Assembly: GCA_963834755.1 (NCBI GenBank)
Contig: CAWICQ010000009.1
Span: 620,001-684,000 of the forward strand
Source of the DNA: Dokdonella_A sp963834755
GTDB taxonomy: Bacteria > Pseudomonadota > Gammaproteobacteria > Xanthomonadales > Rhodanobacteraceae
Reading direction: 5' to 3'
Length of the DNA: 64,000 bases
Position numbers and translations under genes: made by a program. Positions 26,549 through 35,892 of this stretch are shown here, in pieces. A model generated the notes under the pieces. That model was not told the origin of the DNA. It was given only the letters and a program-made list of their open reading frames with translations, and did no database searches. Positions within the stretch are counted from its first letter, which is position 1. Every line of letters begins with the position of its first letter.

Positions 26549-27625
26549 ATGTTCGTCACCAGGATCACTTCGGTCGCGCTCGCATTGACGCTGTCCGCGA
26601 CGATTGCACACGCCGCGACGCGCGATCAGTTTCTCTATGGCAACGCCGACGACGGCAGCAATCTGCCGTTCCGCTATTTCGTGCCGCCGGGCTACGACGG
26701 ATCGCAACCGTATCCGCTGATTCTGTTCCTGCACGGCGCCGGCGAGCGCGGCAACGACAACGAAGCGCAACTCAACTACAACGCGAACGGCGCGATGCGC
26801 CTGCTCGATGACGGCAACCTCGCGCTGCAGCCGGTCTTCATGATCGCGCCGCAATGCCCGACCGATGGCTGGTGGAGCGGCGGCACGCTGATGAGCGCGA
26901 TCGGCATCGTCGATCAGGTTTCGGCGAGCTACAACATCGATCCGGACCGCGTGTACATCACCGGCCTTTCGATGGGCGGCATGGGCACCTGGAGCGCCGT
27001 GACGGCCGAGCCCGACCGCTTCGCGGCGGCCGTACCGATGTCCGGCAACGGCGACACCCATCCGGCGGCCTCGGTCGCCGGGATTCCGTTCTGGTTTTTC
27101 CATGCGGCGGACGATGGCACCGTCGATGTCGCCGGTTCGGACGATCTCGTCGCCGCGTTACGCGATGCGGGCGGCGATGTCGTCTACACGCGATACGACG
27201 CCGGCGGACACGGCATCTGGCCGGTCGCATACACGCATCCGCTGCTGTTCGCGTGGATCGTTTCGCAACGTCGCGGAGCGCCGAGCACGATCACGCCGCC
27301 GGTCGTTCGTATTGACGTCCCCACCGCCGAGCCCGACTGGACAACCGGCGCGGCCACGATCGATCTCGCCGGCCGTGCGGATCACGACACCTACGGTATC
27401 GATGCGGTCGACTGGGACGTTCTCGGCGGCCCCAACGGCGCGGCGAGCGGAACTTCGGACTGGAGCATCGCCGCCATTCCGTTGACCCAAGGCGCGAACC
27501 TGATCCGCGTCACCGCGACCGCGCCGAGCCTCTACGACAACTACGGCGGCCACACGACGTTCAACGACAGCCTGCGCGTCGAGCGCCAGGACGTCATCCT
27601 GGCAGACGGCTTCGATCCGGGCTGA
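26549..27625 (+). CDS. Secreted esterase/feruloyl-esterase-like hydrolase with C-terminal ADGFDPG tail
   Basis: Exported alpha/beta hydrolase of about 358 residues. The ATG at 26549 gives a clean signal peptide (FVTRITSVALALTLSATIAHA); an ATG at 26537 adds four residues. The catalytic part resembles PHB-depolymerase/phospholipase esterases: LILFLHGAGERG, nucleophile GLSMGGMGTW, Asp region FHAADDGTVD, His in GGHGIW. A C-terminal domain of about 110 residues (IDVPTAEPDWTTGAATIDL) looks Ig-like. The protein ends RQDVILADGFDPG, a tail shared with the beta-propeller protein ending at 50135. The substrate is not predictable. Confidence 0.85.
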   Translation: MFVTRITSVALALTLSATIAHAATRDQFLYGNADDGSNLPFRYFVPPGYDGSQPYPLILFLHGAGERGNDNEAQLNYNANGAMRLLDDGNLALQPVFMIAPQCPTDGWWSGGTLMSAIGIVDQVSASYNIDPDRVYITGLSMGGMGTWSAVTAEPDRFAAAVPMSGNGDTHPAASVAGIPFWFFHAADDGTVDVAGSDDLVAALRDAGGDVVYTRYDAGGHGIWPVAYTHPLLFAWIVSQRRGAPSTITPPVVRIDVPTAEPDWTTGAATIDLAGRADHDTYGIDAVDWDVLGGPNGAASGTSDWSIAAIPLTQGANLIRVTATAPSLYDNYGGHTTFNDSLRVERQDVILADGFDPG

Positions 27626-27730
27626 GAAGTCACTTTGTGGCGCGCCTTTGCATCGGGCGCCTGACTTTCGGCCGGTGGCCGGCTCCGGCCGCGCGGTTAT
27701 CCTGCGCGCTTTGCCTTTCCGGAGACACCC

Positions 27731-30184
27731 ATGCTGCGCGCCCCGCTCGTCGCCTTCGTCAGCCTCGTCGTGCTCGCGTCCGTGCCCGCGCGCGCGATCA
27801 CGATCGAGCAGGCGATGGCCGATCCGGACTGGATCGGATCGCCGGTCCAGCATCCGTACTGGAGCGTCGACGGGCGCAGTCTCTACTACAGCCTGAAACG
27901 CAAAGGCTCGCAGATTCGCGATCTGCACCGCATCGACATCGCGGACGGCAAGGATGTCGCTGTCGATCCCGCGGCGATGGCCGGCGCCGACGGCGCCGAT
28001 CCGGTGTTCGATCGCCCGCATGCGCGCGCGGCGTTCGTGCGCAACGGCGATGTGTTCATTCGCGACGTCGCCAGCGGGCGTTTGACTCAAGTCACGCGCA
28101 CCGAGCAAATGGAAAGCTCGCCGCAATTTTCCGCGGATGGCCGAGCGCTGCACTACCGCAGCGGCAACGACTGGTATGTGTACGACATAGCCGGCGGCGT
28201 CGGTGGCCCCGCAGCGATCTTGCGCGCCGAAAAGGACCCGGAATCGAAGAAGCCTGACGATCTGGGCGAGCTGCAACTCAAACTGTTCTCGACGCTGCGC
28301 GACATCAAGGACGACCGCGAAGCGGCCAGGAAGAATGACGAGGCGTTCGCGAAGGCCGACGCGAGTCGCGCGCCGCAGCCGTTCTACATCGGCGAGGACG
28401 TCAAGATCGAAGGCACGTCGCTAGGACCCGATGGGCGTTGGATGCTCGTATTCACATCGCCCAAGAACTACGACAAGGGCAAGGTCGGCAAGCTGCAGCG
28501 TTTCGTCACCGAATCGGGCTACGAGGATCAGGAAGACGAGCGCACGCGCGTCGGCCGCAACGATCCGGCGCCGCAGTCGATCCTGTTGCTGGATCTCGTC
28601 GCGCACGAGCAATACAAACTCGCGGCGGACGATCTGCCGGGCATCCACGACGATCCGTTGAAAGCCGTGCGCGAGGAAAACGAAAAAGCAAGGCGCGCGA
28701 AGAAATCCGAGGATGCATCGGCCAAGACCGGCGACGACGCGCACGAGAAAGACAACAAGAAAGGCGCGGACAGCGGCAAGCCCAAGGAGCGCGCGATTCG
28801 CATCGTGTCGCGAGCCGAGGACGGCGGTGGCGGCGGCGTCGAGTGGAGCGAAGACGGACGCTCGCTCGCGATCCAGATTCGCGCGATCGACAACAAGGAC
28901 CGCTGGATCGCCAGCGTCGATTTCGGCGCGCACAAGCTCGTCACCCAGCACCGCCTCACCGATCCCGCCTGGATCAACTGGAACTTCAACGAATTCGGCT
29001 GGGAGAAAGACAACCGCACGTTGTGGTACGTGTCCGAGGAAAGCGGCTACTCGCAGTTGTACGCGAAGACGCCCGGCGGCAAGGCGAGCGCGTTGACCAA
29101 AGGCGCGTTCGAGGTATCGAGCCCGGCGCTGTCACCGGATGGCAAATGGTTTTACCTGCGCGCAAACGCCGAGGCACCGACGTCATATGACGTCTATCGC
29201 CTGGCGATCGGCGGCGGCGCGCTGCAACGCATTACGTCGATCAAGGGCATGCAGGAGTTCACGCTGGCGCCGGACGGCAGGCAACTCGCGATCCTGCGCT
29301 CGAATTCCTATGTGCCGCCACAGCTTGCGATCGCGAGCGCGGACGGCGGCGATGTGCGCGATCTCACCGACACGCGGACGGCCGAATACAAGGCGATCGC
29401 GTGGCCTGAGCTCAAGATCGTCGAAGTGCCATCGACGCATACGAAACAGCCGATCTACTCGAAGTTCTACCTGCCGAAGGATTTCGACCCGTCGAAGAAA
29501 TATCCGGCCGTGCTGTTCGTGCACGGCGCCGGCTACACGCAGAACACCGATCACTATTGGCCGTACTATTTCCGCGAGCAGATGTTCCACAACCTGCTCA
29601 ACGAGCACGGCTACGTCGTGCTCGACATGGACTATCGCGCGAGCGAAGGCTACGGCCGCGACTGGCGCACCGCGATCTATCGCCAGATGGGCCATCCCGA
29701 ACTCGAGGATCTCATCGACGGCGTGCACTGGCTGACCAAGAATTATTCGGTCGATCCGAATCGCGTCGGTGTGTACGGCGGCTCGTACGGCGGCTTCATG
29801 ACGCTGATCGCCATGTTCCGCGCGCCGGACGTGTTCAAAGCGGGCGCGGCGTTGCGCCCGGTCACCGACTGGACGCAGTACAACCACGAATACACCTCGA
29901 ACATCCTCAACGATCCTGCGATCGACCCGATTGCCTACGAGCGCTCGTCGCCGATCGAGTTCGCCGACGGCTTGAAGGGACACCTGCTGATCGCGCACGG
30001 CATGATCGACGACAACGTGCTGTTCGAGGATTCGGCGCGGCTATACCAAAAGCTGATCGAGCTGCACAAGGACAACTTCCAGATCGCGCCGTTTCCGATG
30101 GAGCGGCACGGGTTCGTGCATGCGGATTCGTGGCTCGACGAATACAAGCGGATCTATCGGCTGTTCGAAGACAACCTGAAGTGA
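27731..30184 (+). CDS. Exported S9-family prolyl oligopeptidase/dipeptidyl peptidase
   Basis: Periplasmic serine peptidase of 817 residues with signal peptide LRAPLVAFVSLVVLASVPARA. The N-terminal two thirds form a seven-bladed-propeller type domain with WD40/TolB-like strands (SPDGKWFYLRANAEAP) and a Lys/Asp/Glu-rich insert (about 300-350). The alpha/beta-hydrolase domain carries the nucleophile GVYGGSYGGFMTLI (Ser about 684), Asp in AHGMIDDNVLF and His in MERHGFVHAD. It resembles DPP IV-type exopeptidases that remove N-terminal dipeptides. Such enzymes are abundant in Lysobacterales. Confidence 0.92.
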   Translation: MLRAPLVAFVSLVVLASVPARAITIEQAMADPDWIGSPVQHPYWSVDGRSLYYSLKRKGSQIRDLHRIDIADGKDVAVDPAAMAGADGADPVFDRPHARAAFVRNGDVFIRDVASGRLTQVTRTEQMESSPQFSADGRALHYRSGNDWYVYDIAGGVGGPAAILRAEKDPESKKPDDLGELQLKLFSTLRDIKDDREAARKNDEAFAKADASRAPQPFYIGEDVKIEGTSLGPDGRWMLVFTSPKNYDKGKVGKLQRFVTESGYEDQEDERTRVGRNDPAPQSILLLDLVAHEQYKLAADDLPGIHDDPLKAVREENEKARRAKKSEDASAKTGDDAHEKDNKKGADSGKPKERAIRIVSRAEDGGGGGVEWSEDGRSLAIQIRAIDNKDRWIASVDFGAHKLVTQHRLTDPAWINWNFNEFGWEKDNRTLWYVSEESGYSQLYAKTPGGKASALTKGAFEVSSPALSPDGKWFYLRANAEAPTSYDVYRLAIGGGALQRITSIKGMQEFTLAPDGRQLAILRSNSYVPPQLAIASADGGDVRDLTDTRTAEYKAIAWPELKIVEVPSTHTKQPIYSKFYLPKDFDPSKKYPAVLFVHGAGYTQNTDHYWPYYFREQMFHNLLNEHGYVVLDMDYRASEGYGRDWRTAIYRQMGHPELEDLIDGVHWLTKNYSVDPNRVGVYGGSYGGFMTLIAMFRAPDVFKAGAALRPVTDWTQYNHEYTSNILNDPAIDPIAYERSSPIEFADGLKGHLLIAHGMIDDNVLFEDSARLYQKLIELHKDNFQIAPFPMERHGFVHADSWLDEYKRIYRLFEDNLK

Positions 30185-30211
30185 GCATCGACGACGCGTC
30201 GTCGACAAGTC

Positions 30212-30694
30212 ATGACGTCTCGCGTTCCGTTCAGCGTTCGGCAACTCACGACGTCCGATCTGGCGTCGATGGATGCCTTGATGACGACGTTCGGCGATGC
30301 GTTCGACGAAGTCGAGACCTACACGGCCGCGCGGCCGCGTCGCGCGTACGTCGAGAGTCTCCTGGGCAGCGACTCGTTCATCGCAATCGCCGCGTTCAAG
30401 GAGGGCGAAGTCGTCGGTGGCCTGGCCGCGTACGAGCTCAGGAAATTCGAGCGCGAGCGCAGCGAGATCTATATTTACGACTTGGCCGTCGATGAAGCGC
30501 ACCGGCGCGAGGGCATTGCGAGCGCGTTGATTTTCGAGCTCAAGAAGATGGCCCGCGCGCGCTCGGCGTACGTCATCTTCGTGCAGGCGGACCTGATCGA
30601 CGCGCCGGCGATAGCGCTGTATTCGAAACTCGGGATCCGCGAAAACGTGCTGCATTTCGACATTGCCCCTGCCAAGGGCGACGATGACCGATGA
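30212..30694 (+). CDS. AAC(3)-I-like aminoglycoside 3-N-acetyltransferase (GNAT fold)
   Basis: GNAT acetyltransferase of 160 residues. From memory of AAC(3)-Ia, many blocks match closely: FIAIAAF, VVGGLAAYEL, RSEIYIYDLAV, HRREGIASALI, AYVIFVQAD, ALYSKLGIRE and the end HFDI. The acetyl-CoA loop is RREGIA. The enzyme would acetylate the 3-amino group of gentamicin-type drugs, although chromosomal homologues may have another substrate. It starts 28 bp after the S9 peptidase gene, with no integron attC site seen next to it. Confidence 0.85.
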   Translation: MTSRVPFSVRQLTTSDLASMDALMTTFGDAFDEVETYTAARPRRAYVESLLGSDSFIAIAAFKEGEVVGGLAAYELRKFERERSEIYIYDLAVDEAHRREGIASALIFELKKMARARSAYVIFVQADLIDAPAIALYSKLGIRENVLHFDIAPAKGDDDR

Positions 30695-30740
30695 TGTTGT
30701 CCTGACTGATTTCCTCCACGCCTATTGCCCGAGCATTCCC

Positions 30741-31388
30741 GTGTCCAAACTGCGCGTACAAAGTTTTGCGGTGTCACTCGACGGTTTCGGTGCCGGCCCG
30801 AGTCAGGATCTCAACAACCCGCTCGGTCAGCATGGCGCCGACCTCATGGAATGGTTTTTCGCGACCCACGTCTGGCGGCAGATGCACGGTCTCGGCGCCG
30901 GCGAAATGGGCGTCGACAACGCGATGGCCGAACGCGGCTTCGAAAACATCGGCGCGTGGATCCTCGGCAGAAACATGTTCGGGCCAGTGCGCGGCCCGTG
31001 GCCCGATGACAGCTGGAAAGGCTGGTGGGGCGACGAGCCGCCGTATCACGTGCCCGTGTTCGTGCTGACGCACTACGCGCGTGCGCCGCTCGCGATGAAA
31101 GGCGGCACGGAATTCCGCTTCGTCACCGACGGCATCCATTCCGCGCTGGAACAGGCGAAAGCCGCGGCTGGCGGGCGCGATGTGCGGCTTGGCGGCGGCG
31201 TGGCGACGATCCGCGAATACCTCAAGGCGCGGCTGATCGACGAGCTGCATCTCGCGCAGCGGCCGGTCGTGCTCGGCTCGGGCGAAAACCTTTTCGATGG
31301 GTTCGATCTTCGTGCGCTCGGCTACGAGTGCGCCGAATCCATCGCCGGCGAACGCGCGACGCACGTTTTCCTGCGCAAAAAGGCGTGA
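30741..31388 (+). CDS. Dihydrofolate reductase family protein (RibD C-terminal type)
   Basis: NADPH-dependent reductase fold of 215 residues. The GTG at 30741 (SKLRVQSFAVSLDGFGAG) is chosen because relatives start there; an upstream ATG at 30663 would overlap the acetyltransferase gene. Seen: N-terminal VSLDGFGAG, GRNMFGPVRGPW, PVFVLTHYAR, VRLGGGVATIREYLKA and DELHLAQRPVVLGSGENLF. This family includes many enzymes of unknown substrate and is not the housekeeping DHFR. There is a 46-bp gap after the GNAT gene. Confidence 0.82.
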   Translation: MSKLRVQSFAVSLDGFGAGPSQDLNNPLGQHGADLMEWFFATHVWRQMHGLGAGEMGVDNAMAERGFENIGAWILGRNMFGPVRGPWPDDSWKGWWGDEPPYHVPVFVLTHYARAPLAMKGGTEFRFVTDGIHSALEQAKAAAGGRDVRLGGGVATIREYLKARLIDELHLAQRPVVLGSGENLFDGFDLRALGYECAESIAGERATHVFLRKKA

Positions 31389-31482
31389 CGTCAGCACGCA
31401 TTTGCTGCGCACCGTCGATGCGCAACCTGGAACGCGGCACCGGAATCACGATTCGCGTGGGATTCGCGAACGCGCACGCGTT

Positions 31483-32247
31483 CTAGTCGGACCGCTCCAC
31501 GTACGAATGCACATCGCCTTCATCGCGCAGGCTGAACGGCGTGAAATGCGTGTCAGGATCGTACGTGTCGACACCTTCGCGGCGCTTCAGGAATCCGACG
31601 ACCGCATAGGTGACCGGCGTGAACACGACTTCGACGAACACTTTCATCGTCCAGTTGAACACGATCACGTTGACCAGCGTCTGTCCTTCCCAGATGCCGG
31701 CAAACGCGACCGGATAGAACGTCAGGCTGTCGAGCCCTTCGCCGACGATCGTGGAACCTATCGTGCGCGTCCAGAGCCAGCGGCCGCGCGTCATCAGCTT
31801 CATCTTCGCCATCACATACGAATTGGCGAAATCGCCGATCCAGTAGGCCACCATCGACGCGAGCGCGATGCGCCACGTGCCGCCGAACACGACTTCGAGC
31901 GCGGGCTGCAGCTTCGCGTTGAACGGCTCGATCGGGCTCGGCGGCATCACCAGGATCGCCCACGACATGAAACTCGCGAACAGGAGTCCGCCGAAGCCGG
32001 CCCAGATCGCGCGACGCGATCCCGCGTAGCCATAGACCTCGGTGAGCACGTCGTCGAAAATGTAACTCACCGGAAAAAACAGATTGCCGGCGCCGAAACT
32101 CAGCGCGCCGATCAGCGGCAGCGTGATCGTGCAGACTTTCGCCGGTCCGATCAGGTTCGAACACAGCAGCACGGCGACCATGCCGCCGACCAGCAGATCG
32201 TAGTAGCGGAAACCGCGCCTGGCCGGCGCAGCGGCGATCGTGCTCAT
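31483..32247 (-). CDS. Queuosine precursor transporter, YhhQ/VUT family
   Basis: Polytopic inner-membrane protein of 254 residues that in E. coli imports queuosine precursors (preQ0/preQ1). Helices and family motifs: YYDLLVGGMVAVLLCSNLIG, SYIFDDVLTEVYGYAGSR, WIGDFANSYVMAKMK, RTIGSTIVGEGLDSLTFYP and TPVTYAVVGFLKRREG. Identity to the family is clear. I looked for a preQ1 riboswitch upstream (32248-32420) and saw none. Confidence 0.9.
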   Translation of the reverse strand: MSTIAAAPARRGFRYYDLLVGGMVAVLLCSNLIGPAKVCTITLPLIGALSFGAGNLFFPVSYIFDDVLTEVYGYAGSRRAIWAGFGGLLFASFMSWAILVMPPSPIEPFNAKLQPALEVVFGGTWRIALASMVAYWIGDFANSYVMAKMKLMTRGRWLWTRTIGSTIVGEGLDSLTFYPVAFAGIWEGQTLVNVIVFNWTMKVFVEVVFTPVTYAVVGFLKRREGVDTYDPDTHFTPFSLRDEGDVHSYVERSD

Positions 32248-32420
32248 CGTGGATTCCTCCGCAACCCAGCCGATGGTAGCGGTTCACGCGACGTGCTCAT
32301 ACTCGTGAACGAGCGAACGCGCGGATGAGCGCACGTCGCAGTACCATGCGCCGACGGCCGGGCCTCGTGACTCGGCCTTTCGGCGCCGTCAATCAGTCGT
32401 CTCCAAACGGAGGTGTCATC

Positions 32421-32609
32421 GTGCGCAGCAACTACGCGGTCGTTTCAGGCGCCGTTTTCGGCATCGTCGCCATCGTGCAGGCGATCCGGGCATTCAACCA
32501 ATGGCCCGTGCAGATCGGACCTTTCGCGGTGCCGGTCTGGTTCTCGTGGATTGCTCTGGTGGTCGCCGGAGGCCTGTGCATCTGGGCGTTCCGATCAGCG
32601 CGCACTTGA
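32421..32609 (+). CDS. Small two-helix membrane protein
   Basis: The protein has 62 residues from the GTG at 32421, which has GGAGG 7 bases upstream. Two hydrophobic segments, VVSGAVFGIVAIVQAI and PVWFSWIALVVAGGLCIWAF, are joined by a short polar loop (RAFNQWPVQIGPFA). No function is known to me. Similar small proteins occur alone in Lysobacterales genomes. It diverges from the YhhQ gene. Confidence 0.6.
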   Translation: MRSNYAVVSGAVFGIVAIVQAIRAFNQWPVQIGPFAVPVWFSWIALVVAGGLCIWAFRSART

Positions 32610-32634
32610 GGTCGCTCCGAGCGCACACGCGTTT

Positions 32635-32805
32635 TCGAACCTCGAATTGTGGCACCTGTGCGCGCTCCGGACGATGACCATGAAAACCAATGGCTCGACA
32701 CGCTGCACGCTGCGCGATCCTGGCGGCCACATCTGGACGTTTTCGCAATCGATCGCCGACGTTCACCCGGCCGATTGGGGCGGCGCGCTTCCCGACCGCT
32801 CGTAA
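32635..32805 (+). pseudogene. Remnant of a VOC/glyoxalase-fold protein
   Basis: The frame through 32805 contains RDPGGHIWTFSQSI followed by ADVHPADWGG, typical of the C-terminus of glyoxalase/bleomycin-resistance (VOC) proteins, with a His on the metal-binding strand. The 5' part is missing: upstream in this frame is the shadow of the small membrane gene. A start could be ATG 32674, but the piece would be too short for a VOC domain. I read it as a decayed gene. Confidence 0.45.
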
Positions 32806-32821
32806 CGCATAAACGCGGCCA

Positions 32822-35800
32822 TCAACCCGGTCGGAGCCATCGCGCCGCGAGCGGCGGAATCAGCAGCAGACTCACCAGCGTCGAAGACACGAGTCCGCCG
32901 AGGATCACGACCGCCATCGGTCCCTCGATTTCGTGGCCCGGCTGTTTCAGCTGCAGCGCGACCGGCAACAGCGCGAGCGCGGTCAACAGCGCGGTCAGCA
33001 GCACCGGCGTCAGGCGTTCTTCGGCGCCGCGCAACGCCGTCGCGAGATTCCAGGTCTGGCCTTCTTCGCGCACGAGATGATCGTAGTGCGAAATCAACAG
33101 GATCGTGTTGCGCGCCGCCATGCCGAACAGGGCGACGAAGCCGACCATCGCGCCGAGCGTCAGGTTGCCGCCGGTCACCGCGATCGCAGCGACGCCGCCG
33201 AGCAGCGTGCTCGGCAACGCGAGCAGCACGAGCGCGACGTGACGCGCGTGCCCGAACGCGAGACCCAGCAGCAGCACGATCAGCACGAACGCGGCCGCCG
33301 AATGCAGCAACAATTCATGCGCCGCTTCCGTCTGCGCTTCCGCGGCGCCGCCATAACGCAAGTACACGCCCGCAGGAAGCGCAACCTTCGACGCAATCGC
33401 CTTGCGCGCCGCATCCGCGTAGCCTGCCTGATCGGATGTCTTCGGCGTTGCGACGACAATCTGGCGCCGCAGACTGTCTTCGTGATCGATCATGCTGCGC
33501 GCGGTGATCGTCTCCAGATCGGCGACTTTCGCGAGCGGCACCAGCACGCCTTCGCGACTGCGCAGCAGCAAGGTTCCGACCGCGTGCGGATCGGATCCGG
33601 CGCCGACGATGCGCAACGCAACCGGCACGCTGCGATCGATGTGCTGGATCTGCGCGACGCGGCTGCCGTGAAACGCGGCGTTGATCGCATCGAGCACGTC
33701 GCCGGCCTGAAGTCCATAAAGCGCCAGCGCTTCGGGTTTCAGCGCCACGCGCAGCTCCGGTTCGCGCGGCGGAACGACCAGACGGACCGTGCCGCTGTCG
33801 CGCAATTTGCCGAGTACATCGGCGATTTCGCCGGCGACCTTGTCGTCGACGTCTAAGTCGGCGCCGAACACGCTGACCGAAAACGGCGCGCTTTCGCCGG
33901 ACAGCGTCTCGCCGATGCGCTCGGCGAGCACGGAATAGATTTCTACGAGCTGGTTCGGATAGTCGTCGAACACGTCGCGGATCGCGGCGTCGATGTCCGC
34001 GGCCGTGTGGCCTTTCTGCGGATCGATCTGCACTTCGAACTCGCTCTTGTTCGGCGTGTCCGGATCCTGCCCGTTCTCGGCGCGGCCGATCTGTTCGGCA
34101 ACGCTCTTGACGCCGGGAATCTTCGCCAGCGCTTTCGAAATGCCCTCGCCGATGCGCGCGGTTTCGGCGATCGCGATGCCGGGCCTGAGCGATGCGTGCG
34201 CGATCAGATAATTCTCGCGGAAATCCGGCAACAGGCGCGCGCCGAGCAGCGGCAGCAACACGATGCCGGCGACGCCGCTGACGATCAGCAGCGCGAGCAG
34301 CAAGCGCGGACGGCGGTCGAATCCGGCAATCGCGCGCAGCTGCAAGCGCTTGCAGCGCGCAAGGAACTCGGCCTCCGGACGCGGCCGATGATTCTTCATC
34401 ACCAGCGCGCACAACGCCGGTGTCGCACTCATCGCGACCAGCAGCGAAAGACCGATCGCGAGCAGAAACGCGATCGACAACGGGCGAAAGAATGCGCCCT
34501 GCAAGCCCGACATCATCAGGATCGGCAGGAACGCAACGGCGACCGCGGCCGTCGCGTAGAACACCGGCCGGCGCACTTCGAGCGAGGCGCGCGTGAAAAG
34601 ATCGCGCACGTCCAGACGCGAGCCTGCCGCGCGCATGCGACGCAGGATGTTTTCGACATCGATCACCGCATCGTCGACGACGACGCCGAGCGCGACGACG
34701 AGTCCGCCCAGCGTCATCGTATTGAGACTGAGCCCGAACGTTTCGAGAATCCACACGGTCGTCAGCAACGCGAGCGGAATGGAGCTGAACGAAACGAGCG
34801 CACCGCGCCAGTCGCGCAGCGTCACGAGCAGCAACGCGACTACGAGCACGGCGCCGATCAACAGCGAATTGCGCAGCTTCTCGATCGCGGCCTCGATGAA
34901 GCTCGCCGGCCGCAGCAGCGCCGGATGATATTCGACACCCTGAAGCTTCAGCGACGGCGCCAAGGCATCGAGCCGCGCTTCGAGCGCGCGCGTGACGTCG
35001 AGCGTGTTCGCGCCGAACTGCGTCGAGGTTTCGACGAGGATGCCGGGCCGGCCGCCGATCATCGCATCGCCGAAACGCGGCTCGGCGCCGTCGCGAATCG
35101 TGGCGACATCGCCCAAGCGGATCGGCACGCCGTCGCGGGTCGTAATCACGGCCGCTGCCAGCGCTTCAACGGTTGCGCCGGCGGCTTGCGCCTGCACGAC
35201 GATGCGCTGCGTCGCCGTCTCGATGAAACCGCCGCCGATCAGTTCCGTCGCGCGACGCGTCGCCTGCGCGACGTCATCGAGCGTGAGTCCGTTCGCCGCG
35301 AGCTTGAGCGGATCGATCACGACCTGGCGTTCGCGCACTTCTCCGCCGAAGATCTGTGCCTGCGCAACACCGGGCACGGCAAGGATCTGCGGCTTGACGA
35401 TCCATTCGACCAGATCGCGCAGCTCGAGCGGCGAAAGCTTGTCGCTGGTGAAACCAAAATGGACGAGGTATTCCATCGAAGAGCTGAGCGGCGACAACTG
35501 CGGCGCGCTCACGCCCGCCGGCAACAATCCGCTCGCTTCGGCGAGCCGTTCCGTCACGACCTGCCGCTGACGGTACGGATCACCGCCGCGATCGAAAATC
35601 ACGCGAATCGCCGACAAGCCCTGGCTCGACGTCGAGCGCACCGTGCGCACGTTCTCGGTGCCGGCGAGCAGGCCTTCGAGCGGTCGCGTGACGAGCGCTT
35701 CGACCTGCGTCGCGTCGAGACCCGGCGTTTCGGTTTGCACCAGCACGTGCGGCGGCGCGAAATCCGGAAACACGTCGAAGCGCGCTCCGAGCAACGCGGC

Positions 35801-35884
35801 CGCGCCGAGCACCGCGATCAACACGCTGAGTGCGGTGATGATGCGCGGATGCGCGAGCGACGAGCGGACGATCGCGGCTAGCAT
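32822..35884 (-). CDS. RND efflux transporter, heavy-metal (CzcA/CusA-like) group
   Basis: Inner-membrane proton-driven pump of 1020 residues, the usual RND length. It has the two-fold repeat of one plus five membrane helices with large periplasmic loops. Seen: N-terminus AHPRIITALSVLIAVLGAAA, VFPDFAPPHV, TSSQGLSAIRVIF, and the TM4 motif GVVVDDAVIDVENILRR, which differs from the VDGAVV/VDAAIV forms of CzcA and CusA. The second half has RLLPDFRENYLIAHASL. Cations are the likely substrate class, but the metal cannot be named. It forms a minus-strand unit with the adaptor and outer-membrane genes, separated from the adaptor by a palindrome pair. Confidence 0.88.
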   Translation of the reverse strand: MLAAIVRSSLAHPRIITALSVLIAVLGAAALLGARFDVFPDFAPPHVLVQTETPGLDATQVEALVTRPLEGLLAGTENVRTVRSTSSQGLSAIRVIFDRGGDPYRQRQVVTERLAEASGLLPAGVSAPQLSPLSSSMEYLVHFGFTSDKLSPLELRDLVEWIVKPQILAVPGVAQAQIFGGEVRERQVVIDPLKLAANGLTLDDVAQATRRATELIGGGFIETATQRIVVQAQAAGATVEALAAAVITTRDGVPIRLGDVATIRDGAEPRFGDAMIGGRPGILVETSTQFGANTLDVTRALEARLDALAPSLKLQGVEYHPALLRPASFIEAAIEKLRNSLLIGAVLVVALLLVTLRDWRGALVSFSSIPLALLTTVWILETFGLSLNTMTLGGLVVALGVVVDDAVIDVENILRRMRAAGSRLDVRDLFTRASLEVRRPVFYATAAVAVAFLPILMMSGLQGAFFRPLSIAFLLAIGLSLLVAMSATPALCALVMKNHRPRPEAEFLARCKRLQLRAIAGFDRRPRLLLALLIVSGVAGIVLLPLLGARLLPDFRENYLIAHASLRPGIAIAETARIGEGISKALAKIPGVKSVAEQIGRAENGQDPDTPNKSEFEVQIDPQKGHTAADIDAAIRDVFDDYPNQLVEIYSVLAERIGETLSGESAPFSVSVFGADLDVDDKVAGEIADVLGKLRDSGTVRLVVPPREPELRVALKPEALALYGLQAGDVLDAINAAFHGSRVAQIQHIDRSVPVALRIVGAGSDPHAVGTLLLRSREGVLVPLAKVADLETITARSMIDHEDSLRRQIVVATPKTSDQAGYADAARKAIASKVALPAGVYLRYGGAAEAQTEAAHELLLHSAAAFVLIVLLLGLAFGHARHVALVLLALPSTLLGGVAAIAVTGGNLTLGAMVGFVALFGMAARNTILLISHYDHLVREEGQTWNLATALRGAEERLTPVLLTALLTALALLPVALQLKQPGHEIEGPMAVVILGGLVSSTLVSLLLIPPLAARWLRPG

Positions 35885-35892
35885 CGGATGTC

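Noticed and set aside
30212..30694. Integron cassette carrying the AAC(3)-I-like gene
   Set aside because: No attC-like inverted site, integrase or other cassette genes are seen next to it.
32248..32420. preQ1 riboswitch upstream of the YhhQ-type gene
   Set aside because: No C-rich preQ1 aptamer core or matching pseudoknot pattern could be seen; only a short inverted repeat is present.
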